Under the pieces are notes generated by a model. The model was given only the letters and a program-made list of their open reading frames with translations. It was not told the DNA's origin and did no database searches. This document shows positions 1 to 7,196 of a DNA stretch of 21,935 nt, in pieces (positions within the stretch are counted from its first letter, which is position 1; every line of letters starts with the position of its first letter). Source of the DNA: an uncultured Bacilli bacterium (GTDB taxonomy: Bacteria > Bacillota_I > Bacilli_A > RF39 > UBA660); assembly GCA_934099115.1 (NCBI GenBank), contig CAKOPK010000015.1, forward strand, positions 1 to 21,935, read 5' to 3'. Position numbers and translations under genes: made by a program.

Positions 1-29
1 CCTGGCTGGTGGGGCTCTTTTATTGTATC

Positions 30-56
30 AAAAAACCACACCTTTATGGTGCGGTT
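30..56 (-). terminator. Intrinsic terminator, distal of two after the GH3 gene
   Basis: On the minus strand arms 56-48 and 42-34 form a 9-bp stem with one G-U pair and a 5-nt loop, followed directly by a run of six T (35-30, partly in the stem). It lies just beyond the GH3 stop codon and would back up the hairpin at 73-95. Confidence 0.5.
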
Positions 57-72
57 GAAATTTCAATTTAGG

Positions 73-95
73 AAAAAGAGCTCAAGCTCTTTTTT
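73..95. terminator. Bidirectional hairpin overlapping the GH3 stop codon
   Basis: AAAAAGAGC (73-81) and GCTCTTTTT (86-94) form a perfect 9-bp stem with a TCAA loop. The T tract is one arm and the A tract the other, so it could terminate in both directions. The stop codon of the GH3 gene (82-84) sits in the loop, so its last codons build the hairpin. Confidence 0.6.
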
Positions 96-1407
96 GTTTG
101 TATAAATTTAAGTTTATTTTAAATTGAATAGTTTTTAATACTAATCTATTAATTAATTCTTCTGATATTTTATCTTCAATAATAGCATTATATATTTCGT
201 CAAATGCTGATACATAATCCGATACTATTAATATATTATTACCTGCCAATATGGAATCTATATAAGGCGTTTTAGTATTATATCCTTTGACTGCATTCAT
301 GGATAAATCATCAGTAATAATTATTCCATTAAAACTCAATTCGTTTCGTAGTATGTTGTGTATATTTTTTGAAAGTGATGACGGTTTATTATCAATACTT
401 GATACAATATTATGAGATACTAAAATAGCGTTTGCCCCATTTTTAATACCAACTTTAAATGGTATAAAATCATTAGTTTTAATTGTTTTATACGATCTAT
501 TATCAATTGCTGTGCTTTTATGTGTATCTAAATTATCAGAGTATCCAGGAAAATGTTTAAGTACATAAGACACATTATTATTTTGTGTTGATAAAATTGT
601 TTCGATGTACTTAGCTGTTTCATTTTTATCTTTACCAAAACTTCTTTCATAAATGTAAGATTTTGAATTTGTAGAAATATCCGCAACAGGTGCTAGATTA
701 ACATTAATATCTAATTCTTCTAAAAGGTTAGTTTTAATAATTGCATCTTGTTTTATTGCTTCAAATCCACCGCTTTTAAATAATTCTTGTGGTGATTGAA
801 ATGGAGACTTAACAATATTCTTATTAGAACTTAACCTTGATACTGTACCGCCTTCTTCATCTATTGCAATTAATAATGGAATGCTTGAAACTGATTGATA
901 TAATTTGATTTCATCAATTAATTCATCTTTTCTTTTGTTATCTACATCTCTTTGAAATAAAATATATCCACCAATATTATATTTATTGATTGTTTCTATT
1001 TTATTCGTTTCTGGTATCCTAACTAATAATAATTGTCCGATTTTTTCATTCAAAGTCATATCTTGTAATATTTTTAAAGCTTGATTGTCATAATTAAGTT
1101 TGATTTTTTCTTCATCAATACTTTTAATATCTACTTTTTGTATATAATTAAAATCATTTAATTGTTTATTATATTTAATTCTAATATTCTCGCCAATGTC
1201 AAAATCACTATTATAATTAAATCTGTATATACTATCATTTTCGGTTATTACTTCAAAATAGTTAGTATCTTTATATATTATTGTTCCGATTAAATATTTG
1301 CTTTTATAAATATTATAAAAATATAATGATATTAAAATAATAACTATAAGTGGGATAAATAAAAAAATGTTTTTTATTAACTTTTTATATTTTTTCACAA
1401 TAAGCAA
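82..1407 (-). CDS. Membrane-anchored glycoside hydrolase family 3, beta-N-acetylhexosaminidase (NagZ-like)
   Basis: A 441-residue protein with one N-terminal membrane segment (about 12-31), then a linker region (about 40-100) and a GH3 catalytic barrel from about 110. Family signatures are visible: DEEGG at 183-187, KHFPGYSDNLDTH at 284-296 (the NagZ-type loop with its Asp-His pair) and the nucleophile region ITDDLSM at 364-370. No second GH3 domain follows, as in NagZ/YbbD-type enzymes. The expected role is removal of beta-linked N-acetylglucosamine from peptidoglycan fragments at the outer membrane face; the exact substrate is inferred. The start is a TTG at 1407 with AAGGG eight bases upstream. 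It overlaps the phosphopantetheinyl transferase gene by 23 bp, so the two are probably co-transcribed and translationally coupled. Two hairpins follow the stop. Confidence 0.85.
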   Translation of the reverse strand: MLIVKKYKKLIKNIFLFIPLIVIILISLYFYNIYKSKYLIGTIIYKDTNYFEVITENDSIYRFNYNSDFDIGENIRIKYNKQLNDFNYIQKVDIKSIDEEKIKLNYDNQALKILQDMTLNEKIGQLLLVRIPETNKIETINKYNIGGYILFQRDVDNKRKDELIDEIKLYQSVSSIPLLIAIDEEGGTVSRLSSNKNIVKSPFQSPQELFKSGGFEAIKQDAIIKTNLLEELDINVNLAPVADISTNSKSYIYERSFGKDKNETAKYIETILSTQNNNVSYVLKHFPGYSDNLDTHKSTAIDNRSYKTIKTNDFIPFKVGIKNGANAILVSHNIVSSIDNKPSSLSKNIHNILRNELSFNGIIITDDLSMNAVKGYNTKTPYIDSILAGNNILIVSDYVSAFDEIYNAIIEDKISEELINRLVLKTIQFKINLNLYKQKRA

Positions 1408-1981
1408 TAATGTATCCCTTTGTATTATTTATAAATCCCACTTTTACATTTTTATCATTGCAATAAATTTTATTGTTTTTTATTATAAATTCTACTTTTA
1501 ATATATTATTTAGGTTTGTTCCTAACATTTTAAAGTATGCTTCTTTTAATGTGAATATTTTAAATATTCTTTCTTCTATATTTTTATTTGATGATAGTAT
1601 ATATTCTTTTTCTTTTTCTGTCGCAAATTGATTTATTGTTTTTATCGGTGTTTCTCTAACTTTTTCTATATCAATTCCAATATCATTGTTAGAAATTGCG
1701 GTTATAACATAATCAAAAGAATGACTAATATTAAAAAATATATTGTTATCTTTTAAATATGGCTTTCCGTACTCATTAATATAATAATCTAAACTATTAT
1801 AAGATACATTATTTTTTACTAATAATTCCTTTAAAATCATTTCACCAATTATGGATCTAACTTTGGAATCATAATTTTTTAATTTATTAATTTTATCTTT
1901 TTTAAGTTTAGGTATTTTATCATAAAAATTGTTAATATCGTTTTTATTAAAATCATTTATATTTTTAATAATATATTCCAA
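1385..1981 (-). CDS. 4'-phosphopantetheinyl transferase, Sfp type
   Basis: Transfers phosphopantetheine from coenzyme A to a serine of a carrier protein (apo to holo). Counting from the GTG at 1990 (201 aa), the motifs are GKPYL (75-79), ISHS (88-91), the Mg-binding GIDIE (105-109) and FTLKEAYFKMLG (146-157), matching the P1/P2/P3 signatures of the Sfp/HetI group; the length is about that of single-domain Sfp-like enzymes. The GTG at 1990 directly abuts its SD (GGAAGGTG, 1995-1988), whereas the TTG at 1981 lies six bases beyond it, so I chose TTG at 1981 (198 aa). It is divergent from a carrier-protein operon, and the small carrier at 4387-4629 is the obvious client. That link is inference; it could also serve fatty-acid ACP. 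Confidence 0.85.
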   Translation of the reverse strand: MEYIIKNINDFNKNDINNFYDKIPKLKKDKINKLKNYDSKVRSIIGEMILKELLVKNNVSYNSLDYYINEYGKPYLKDNNIFFNISHSFDYVITAISNNDIGIDIEKVRETPIKTINQFATEKEKEYILSSNKNIEERIFKIFTLKEAYFKMLGTNLNNILKVEFIIKNNKIYCNDKNVKVGFINNTKGYIIAYCEKI

Positions 1982-2001
1982 TTTAAACACCTTCCATTAT
2001 A

Positions 2002-2030
2002 ATTATAATAAAAATTCGGAATTTTTTCAA
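2002..2030 (-). promoter_or_regulatory. SigA-type promoter for the PPTase-GH3 operon
   Basis: Minus-strand TTGAAA (2030-2025), a 17-bp spacer and TATAAT (2007-2002). The predicted transcript starts almost at the SD of the PPTase gene, so the 5' leader would be very short. A second TATAAT at 2001-1996 is possible. Confidence 0.55.
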
Positions 2031-2098
2031 TTTACTAAAAGAAAAAGGCTTAATACTTCTACAATTTTATAAAATATGTATTTTTTTGTTCGTTAGTA

Positions 2099-2107
2099 TG
2101 TTATAAT
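2099..2107 (+). promoter_or_regulatory. Extended -10 promoter for the vanW-adenylation-carrier operon
   Basis: TG (2099-2100), one base, then TATAAT (2102-2107). No good -35 is visible, which is common with the extended -10 class. Transcription would start near 2113-2115, at the inverted repeat. Confidence 0.55.
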
Positions 2108-2113
2108 AATTTT

Positions 2114-2130
2114 AAAGATGAAACATCTTT
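2114..2130. repeat. Inverted repeat at the predicted vanW transcription start
   Basis: AAAGATG-AAA-CATCTTT is a perfect 7-bp inverted repeat with a 3-nt spacer, placed at about +1 to +17 of the predicted vanW transcript. It could be a repressor operator or a 5' stabilising hairpin. It is not followed by a T run, so it is not a terminator. Confidence 0.5.
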
Positions 2131-2154
2131 AGTAATGTGAGTAGTGAGATAATT

Positions 2155-3027
2155 ATGGGAAGAAAACTTTTTTGTGATATAAGTCCAACAACTTATAAAA
2201 TTTCAGTAAAAAAAGAGATTATGTTAAGACATATTAAAAACATAATCAGTAAAGAGAAAATTGCTAAAACACATTCTAATAAAGAATTACCTAATATAGT
2301 AAAAAGCCATAGTTCGATTCTAATTAGAAAGTTAGCAGGCGTAGATTTAAGATTACAAGAAAATAAGGTTACGAACATTATGCTAGCCTGTAATAAAATT
2401 AACGGATTAATTATACATCCAGGAGAAACTTTTTCTTATTGGAGTACAGTAGGACCAACAGGGAAAAAATACGGTTACAAAGAAGGACTTGTAATAGGTA
2501 GAAAAGGTATGACATCTGGTTATGGTGGTGGGTTATGCCAAATGGCTAATATGATACATTGGTTAGTCCTAAATAGTCCATTAGATGTAACTGAATTACA
2601 TCATCATTCAGATGCATTATTTCCAGACGAAAGAAGAAGAGTACCATTTGGAACTGGTACATCAGTTTGTTATAATAATGTTGATTATAGATTTAAAAAC
2701 AATACTGATCAAGATGTACAGATTCTTGTATGGTGTGAAAATGGTGAATTGTGTGGAGAATTAAGAAGTGAAAGAGAATATCCTTGCCGTTATAAATTGG
2801 TAGAAGAAAATCACCATTTTAAAAAAGAAGGCGACAAATACTACCGAATATCACAAGTTTATAGAATAGTAATTGATAGGCTTACAAATGAAGGGTTATA
2901 TAAAGAATTAATATTAGATAATCATTCGGCTGTTATGTATGATTATGCACTAATACCAAAGGACCAAATAAGAGATGATAATGATGATAAGCAAAATAAA
3001 AAGAATAGTAGAACAAAATCTAAATAA
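2155..3027 (+). CDS. vanW: VanW family protein (VanB-type VanW)
   Basis: Soluble protein of about 290 residues with the VanW core: the segment NGLIIHPGETFSYWSTVGP, then GYGGGLCQMAN (Cys at residue 128 from the ATG), HHHSD (149-153) and VDYRFKNNTDQ. There is no signal peptide, membrane segment or G5 domain, so it resembles the stand-alone VanW of VanB-type glycopeptide clusters rather than large secreted VanW proteins. The function of VanW is not established; the conserved Cys and His could be catalytic, which is inference. An upstream in-frame GTG (2137) lacks an SD. ATG 2155 has GTGAG six bases upstream and gives an N-terminus like known VanW. The charged tail overlaps the next gene by about 50 bp. 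No vanA/B ligase, vanH, vanX or two-component genes are present, so it should not be read as vancomycin resistance. Confidence 0.85.
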   Translation: MGRKLFCDISPTTYKISVKKEIMLRHIKNIISKEKIAKTHSNKELPNIVKSHSSILIRKLAGVDLRLQENKVTNIMLACNKINGLIIHPGETFSYWSTVGPTGKKYGYKEGLVIGRKGMTSGYGGGLCQMANMIHWLVLNSPLDVTELHHHSDALFPDERRRVPFGTGTSVCYNNVDYRFKNNTDQDVQILVWCENGELCGELRSEREYPCRYKLVEENHHFKKEGDKYYRISQVYRIVIDRLTNEGLYKELILDNHSAVMYDYALIPKDQIRDDNDDKQNKKNSRTKSK

Positions 3028-4390
3028 AATAGCTTATAAGGTTAATAATGAGTGTATCACCTATAACGAATTATGGAGTTGTGCATATAATTATGCGCAA
3101 TTTTTAAAAAGACAGGGAACTTCTCCTGTAATAATTTATGGACATAAAAATATTAGTGTTATTATTTCTATATTAGCTTGTATTATAGCAGACAGAACTT
3201 ATGTACCTGTTGGATCTTGCACTCCACTATATAGAGTTAAACAAATAATTGATATAACAAATTCTTCATTAGTTTTAACTGATAATAAAGTATCATTAAA
3301 TAATATAGATTGTTTTAATTTAGAAGGATTAAAAAAATATGAAAATTGTGATATAAAAGAAAATAAAAATGCTATTGTTTATATGATATTTACTTCTGGA
3401 AGTACAGGCATCCCAAAAGGAGTGCCAATTTCTAAAACTAACTTAAATAATTTTATTGATTGGATTTCTAATCTAAAACCTTTATGCGATTATAAAGATA
3501 TAAATGTATTAAATCAGGCAAGTTTTAGTTTTGATTTAAGTGTTGCTGATTTATATTATTCATTATGTAATGGCCATACATTAATAGCTCTCGATAGTGA
3601 TATTCAAGAGGATTATGACGAGATATTTAATTTAATGTCTGAAATTGATGTTGCTGTTATGACACCAACCTTTATGAAATTATGTTTATTGAACGAAGAA
3701 TTTAATTCAAGTAAGTATCCAAATTTTAAATGTGTTTATTTTTGTGGGGAACAATTAGAAGTAAAAACAGTTCAAAAAATATTTGAAGCATTCCCTAATT
3801 TGAAAATTATAAATGCTTATGGACCAACGGAAGCGACATCAGCAGTATCGGCAATTTTGATTACAAAAGAAATGGCAAATAGTATGCAATTACTACCTGT
3901 TGGAGAAGTAGAAACATTTGCAACAGAAATCGAAATAATAGATGATGAAATAGTCTTAAAAGGTAAAAGTGTTTTTGGCGGATATTTGGCTAATTATGTT
4001 GGTGGATATTATAAAGAAAATAATATTAATTGTTATAAAACAGGTGATATTGGATATATTGAAAATGGAAAATTATATTGTAAAGGAAGAAAAGATAGTC
4101 AGATTAAATATAAAGGTTATCGTATTGAATTAAATGACATTGAATATAATATTAATTTAATTAAAGGTGTTAAAGAATGCGCTGTTGTTGTTAAATATAA
4201 TGATAATTTAGTAGTAAAAACAATAAAAGCGTTTGTAGTAGTAGAAGATAACAAAGATGCTAATTACATAAAATCTGAACTTGAAAAATATATTCCAGCT
4301 TATATGCTACCAAGAACAATAAAAATAATTGATAAATTACCAATTAATCAAAATGGAAAAATAGATAGAAAGGCGTTAAGTGAATTATGA
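2981..4390 (+). CDS. DltA-like amino-acid adenylation enzyme (D-alanine--carrier protein ligase type)
   Basis: Activates an amino acid as its adenylate and loads it on a carrier thiol. Counted from the ATG at 2975 (471 aa): FTSGSTGIPKG (139-149), FSFDLS (184-189), FCGE with Cys257, AYGPTEAT (281-288), YKTGD (354-358), GRKDSQIKYKGYRIE (371-385) and NGKIDRKAL with catalytic Lys462. FSFDLS, the FCGE cysteine and overall wording match DltA more than peptide-synthetase domains; in DltA that cysteine is tied to D-alanine selection, so D-Ala is the likely substrate (inference). All core motifs are intact. ATGs lie at 2975, 2981 and 2984; AAGAG at 2970-2974 best suits 2981. The stop overlaps the carrier start (ATGA). 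No DltB or DltD gene accompanies it. Confidence 0.85.
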   Translation: MMISKIKRIVEQNLNKIAYKVNNECITYNELWSCAYNYAQFLKRQGTSPVIIYGHKNISVIISILACIIADRTYVPVGSCTPLYRVKQIIDITNSSLVLTDNKVSLNNIDCFNLEGLKKYENCDIKENKNAIVYMIFTSGSTGIPKGVPISKTNLNNFIDWISNLKPLCDYKDINVLNQASFSFDLSVADLYYSLCNGHTLIALDSDIQEDYDEIFNLMSEIDVAVMTPTFMKLCLLNEEFNSSKYPNFKCVYFCGEQLEVKTVQKIFEAFPNLKIINAYGPTEATSAVSAILITKEMANSMQLLPVGEVETFATEIEIIDDEIVLKGKSVFGGYLANYVGGYYKENNINCYKTGDIGYIENGKLYCKGRKDSQIKYKGYRIELNDIEYNINLIKGVKECAVVVKYNDNLVVKTIKAFVVVEDNKDANYIKSELEKYIPAYMLPRTIKIIDKLPINQNGKIDRKALSEL

Positions 4391-4629
4391 TAAATACTAA
4401 AATTGATATACCAAAATTATTATATGAAATATGTGAAGATGAAGGCATTTATGAAAAAGATATTGACTTAATTGAGAGTGGATTATTAGACTCATATGCC
4501 TTTATAGAATTGTTTTCAAGATTAGAAGATTATGGAATAAATATTCAACCAACAAGAATTGATAGATCACAATTAAGAACCGTTAAAGGAATAGAAAAAT
4601 TAGTTAATGACTATTTAAAAAACAAATAG
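4387..4629 (+). CDS. DltC-like D-alanyl/aminoacyl carrier protein
   Basis: An 80-residue acidic carrier protein. GLLDSYAFIELF contains the expected phosphopantetheine attachment site at Ser36, the same position and context as in DltC (GLLDSF). The later segment INIQPTRIDRSQLRT follows the DltC pattern of a Pro-Thr-x-x-x-Asp-Arg stretch before helix III. It starts within the stop codon of the adenylation gene (ATGA), so the two are translationally coupled and surely work as a pair. The Sfp-type enzyme at 1385-1981 is the likely activating partner. It ends the operon; no DltB/DltD acyl-transfer genes follow, so the receiver of the loaded amino acid is unknown. A general acyl carrier protein is the alternative but fits less well. 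Confidence 0.85.
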   Translation: MINTKIDIPKLLYEICEDEGIYEKDIDLIESGLLDSYAFIELFSRLEDYGINIQPTRIDRSQLRTVKGIEKLVNDYLKNK

Positions 4630-4706
4630 TGGGCTATATGCTTCGTAGTGAATAATACAAAAAAATATTACCATTATATATGAATATAGAAGTATTTGGT
4701 GATATT

Positions 4707-4976
4707 ATGAAACTATGGAGCATTTTTTGTAAAAACATAATGTATTATAGATATAAAAAAAGTTATTCCCAAGAAAAATTAGAGAATTAACTGATTTAAG
4801 TGCAAGATATATTAGTGCTATTGAATGTGGTAGATATAGTCCTACTATTGATACCATAGAAAAAAAGCTGATGCTTTAGATATTGAAGGATATGAATTAT
4901 TTAAGAAGCTAAATAGTTATGATAAATTAGAACCAAGAATTGATATACATAGAAAAAACAAAGAAATAAAGATATA
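4707..4976 (+). pseudogene. XRE-family (HTH_3) regulator, frameshifted
   Basis: ATG 4707 opens a frame ending YRYKKSYSQEKLEN-stop. The rest continues in another frame as ELTDLSARYISAIECGRYSP, TIDTIEKKADALDIEGYELF and a YDKLEPRID tail. Joined, these make an almost complete Cro/C1-type helix-turn-helix protein of about 85-90 residues, with the SQEKLAxLTxLSxxYIS recognition region. About one base has been lost near 4785-4795; the later AEKIADAL-like stretch also seems one codon short. It lies between the carrier gene and prsW and has no intact start-to-stop reading frame. A sequencing error at the frameshift cannot be excluded. Confidence 0.75.
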
Positions 4977-5007
4977 CCTAACAATTAAGATATATCTTTT
5001 TCTTTTT
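4968..5007. terminator. Hairpin between the XRE remnant and the PrsW gene
   Basis: AAAGATATA (4968-4976) pairs with TATATCTTT (4991-4999) across a 14-nt loop; T-rich sequence follows on both strands. It overlaps the 3' end of the convergent PrsW gene and probably ends transcription from both sides. Confidence 0.45.
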
Positions 5008-5722
5008 GTGATAAATTCTTATGGATTGATGAAAGTCTTTTAATTCTTTGATACGCCATTATATAAATAACTATTATATAAACTACAAATATAGAGTACA
5101 TTATAAAGTTTTTCTTAACTAAAAACAAATCATATACTAAATGCAAATAAATTGGAACTAAAATACTTAATAATCTATACTTTCTAGATTGTTTAATTTT
5201 ATTGTACATTAATGCGTTTTTAGAAATACCTAAGTAATATCCCATAAAAATACCAAATACTGCATGGCTAGGAACTGCTATAAAGCCTCTCATAATAATA
5301 GGCATGATTCCGTGTGAACTAAAAGTAATACCATAAATAATATTTTCTAATGTTGCGAACCCGATAGCAACAAAAGTACAATAGACTATCGGATCGTATA
5401 TGTGTTTAAAGTTTTTATTTTGCCATATCGTTATATAGTTAATTACCCATTTAGATCCTTCTTCTATAACTACTATTGTAAATAATACTTTGAATATAAT
5501 TTGAAATATATTCATATCAGTATAAGCTGAATTTAGAAAATATATATATTGTTTAGATAAAATAGATAAGAGAATAGAAATAGTACATGCAATTATTCCT
5601 CCAAGAAATAATAAAAGTAATAAATCAAATGGCTCTTTTTCTACCTTATCTTTAATATATACATACCAAAGCAGTATTAAACTAGGGATTACGCATAATG
5701 AAATTAGCATTACATTATCCAT
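4985..5722 (-). CDS. PrsW family intramembrane metalloprotease
   Basis: A 245-residue polytopic membrane protein with about seven or eight hydrophobic segments. Three PrsW family motifs are in place: EEGSK at 87-91 (EExxK), FATLEN at 122-127 and PSHA with His153, plus a later YLHLVYD near 203. These carry the glutamates and histidines expected to bind the catalytic metal. In Bacillus subtilis PrsW makes the first cut of the anti-sigma factor RsiW; here no anti-sigma gene is nearby, so the substrate is unknown. The ATG at 5722 has AGGTGG seven bases upstream and an extended -10 promoter at 5752-5760. It is monocistronic and surrounded by decayed genes, yet looks fully intact. Confidence 0.85.
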   Translation of the reverse strand: MDNVMLISLCVIPSLILLWYVYIKDKVEKEPFDLLLLLFLGGIIACTISILLSILSKQYIYFLNSAYTDMNIFQIIFKVLFTIVVIEEGSKWVINYITIWQNKNFKHIYDPIVYCTFVAIGFATLENIIYGITFSSHGIMPIIMRGFIAVPSHAVFGIFMGYYLGISKNALMYNKIKQSRKYRLLSILVPIYLHLVYDLFLVKKNFIMYSIFVVYIIVIYIMAYQRIKRLSSIHKNLSQKEKDIS

Positions 5723-5751
5723 AAATAAACCACCTACTTTAAACTATACTA

Positions 5752-5760
5752 ATTATATCA
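5752..5760 (-). promoter_or_regulatory. Extended -10 promoter of the PrsW gene
   Basis: Minus-strand TG (5760-5759), A, TATAAT (5757-5752), about 30 bases before the ATG at 5722. No clear -35. Confidence 0.5.
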
Positions 5761-5834
5761 TTAAATTAACTTTTTTTGGAAGTATTTAGAGATAAAATAT
5801 TATTTTGGTATGTTAGTTTTTATTATTTATATCT

Positions 5835-6020
5835 TTAAGCATTTAAATAATCAACTATTTGTTCTTCGATTTTATGTCTAAATTTCATTAATATTACAAG
5901 ATCTTTTTGGTTTTTAGCAGATAAGACAATATCAACAATTTTGATGGTAAAGAAGCCATGATAGTCACCATTTCTACTTATACATTCAACTCAATTCTTC
6001 TGCTTAATAATATACTTCAT
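5835..6020 (-). pseudogene. 61-codon ORF interrupted by a single TGA
   Basis: A strong SD (GGAGG) stands seven bases before the ATG at 6020. The frame runs MKYIIKQKN, TGA at codon 10, then VECISRNGDYHGFF and on to an ordinary stop at 5835, ending QIVDYLNA. One in-frame TGA with no frameshift in 61 codons looks like a recent TGG-to-TGA change. TGA is a true stop here because intact neighbours end with it and RF2 is encoded. I do not recognise the family. The alternatives are a very short peptide of nine residues, or translation of the downstream part from another start. Confidence 0.5.
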
Positions 6021-6094
6021 TTATATACCTCCAAATAAATTCCTAATATATATCGCTCTTAATCAAAAATTAGTCAAGTTATGAGGACTTATAA

Positions 6095-6313
6095 TCAATA
6101 AAGTGGTATGTTGTATATGAAGATAACAATAAAAAGATGTGGAAAAATAGCAGTTTTAGAACCATTTTGAGTAAACTTAGCAGGTTAGAACCAGTAATTA
6201 CTGAAAAAAGTGCCGTAATATAAGGAAAAGTGCAAAAGGACAGTGGTAAAAACATTAAACCTTGCCGGCCATGTGGCGGTGGAAAGAAATATAAACAATG
6301 CTGTGGTAAGTAG
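6095..6313 (+). pseudogene. Remnant of a protein ending in a SEC-C-like zinc motif
   Basis: One frame reads WYVVYEDNNKKMWKNSSF up to a TAA at 6221-6223 and then continues, same frame, to PCRPCGGGKKYKQCCGK and a stop at 6311-6313. The end closely resembles the SEC-C zinc motif (PCPCGSGKKYKxCC), as found at the C-terminus of SecA and many small proteins. Here the first two cysteines are two residues apart instead of one, and Ser is replaced by Gly. No start codon with an SD is visible for the upstream part. Read as the 3' end of a decayed gene; a 27-residue peptide from the GTG at 6230 (AGGA upstream) is possible but unlikely. Confidence 0.55.
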
Positions 6314-6355
6314 ACTTTAAAATCGTTTAATTAATATATTTATTATTTTCTTTAA

Positions 6356-6395
6356 AAAAGGGTGTTAGCATTTAGATGTTAACATCTTTTATATT
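6356..6395 (+). terminator. Intrinsic terminator after the SEC-C remnant
   Basis: GGTGTTAGCAT (6361-6371), loop TTAG, ATGTTAACATC (6376-6386): an 11-bp stem with two G-U pairs, extended by A/T pairs outside, followed by a T-rich tail. The well-kept hairpin suggests the gene before it was functional until recently. Confidence 0.65.
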
Positions 6396-6410
6396 GGATA
6401 TGGAAGGTTA

Positions 6411-7050
6411 AATAAAAAGAAACATAACATAGTAATTTATCAACTTGATGATGGAAAAACAAAGATAGATGTAAAGTTTGAACATGAGACAGTATGGTTA
6501 TCACAACAACATATTGCAGAGTTATTTGGAATATCTAGAACAAATATTATAGAATATATAAATAATATTTAAGAAGAAATGAAATTAAATAAGAAATCAA
6601 CTTGTCAGAATTTTCGATAAGTTCGAAAAGAAGGTAATAGAAATGTAACAAGAGAAAAAATTTTTTATAATTTAGATATGATTATATTTTTAAGATATAG
6701 TATAAAATTATGCTACTCATGGACATGTAGCACTTGAAGTAATCTATGAAAGAGCAAATTCTGATAAAACTTTTATGAGATTTACTACTTTTAAAGGTGA
6801 TTTGCTAATAATGAGTGATGTTGTAATTACTAAAAATTATTTAATAGAAGAATAACGAAAATTTTAAATAATTTAGTATCAGGATATTTTGATTTTACAG
6901 GAATATAAGCAATTAGACCTAATCAAGCAATATAAAAAACAAAAGATGAATACCGAAAATATCAAGTAAAAACAATTAGTTCTGTTGAAAAATAACATTT
7001 AGAAACATTAAAACATCAAGTAAGAAAATTGATGATAAAGCAATAGATGA
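6411..7050 (+). pseudogene. RhuM family (virulence RhuM) protein, heavily degraded
   Basis: Translated pieces line up with RhuM proteins in order: IVIYQLDDGKTKIDVKFEHE, then VWLSQQHIAELFGISRTNI, a stop, EKIFYNLDMIIFLRYSIK, HGHVALEVIYERANSDKTFM, TTFKGDLL, VVITKNYLIEE, a stop, and DEYRKYQVKTIS. At least five in-frame stops and two or more frame changes separate them. RhuM proteins usually run to about 330 residues, so most of the gene is represented but dead. They often sit in mobile or defence islands, which fits this degraded stretch. No start with an SD remains. Confidence 0.75.
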
Positions 7051-7130
7051 ATAGAGTGTATGAATTGGTACGAACTCTTTTTTATTTAAATCTTGGTTAA
7101 AAATAAAAAACTAATAATTATAATGGTTCA

Positions 7131-7159
7131 TTGTATAAATGTAGGAATTATGCTATACT
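7131..7159 (+). promoter_or_regulatory. Promoter of the NERD-HRDC gene
   Basis: TTGTAT (7131-7136), 17-bp spacer, extended -10 TG-C-TATACT (7151-7159). It lies inside the reading frame upstream of GTG 7197, supporting that later start. Confidence 0.5.
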
Positions 7160-7196
7160 TATAATAAATTGGTATTCTTATGAATGGGGTGATAAT

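Noticed and set aside
2155..4629. vanW as part of a vancomycin-resistance operon
   Set aside because: No D-Ala-D-Lac ligase, VanH, VanX, VanY or VanRS genes are present; the neighbours are Dlt-like.
5835..6020. TGA read as tryptophan (code 4)
   Set aside because: Intact genes end in TGA, prfB is present with a TGA-based frameshift, and the tRNA-Trp has anticodon CCA.
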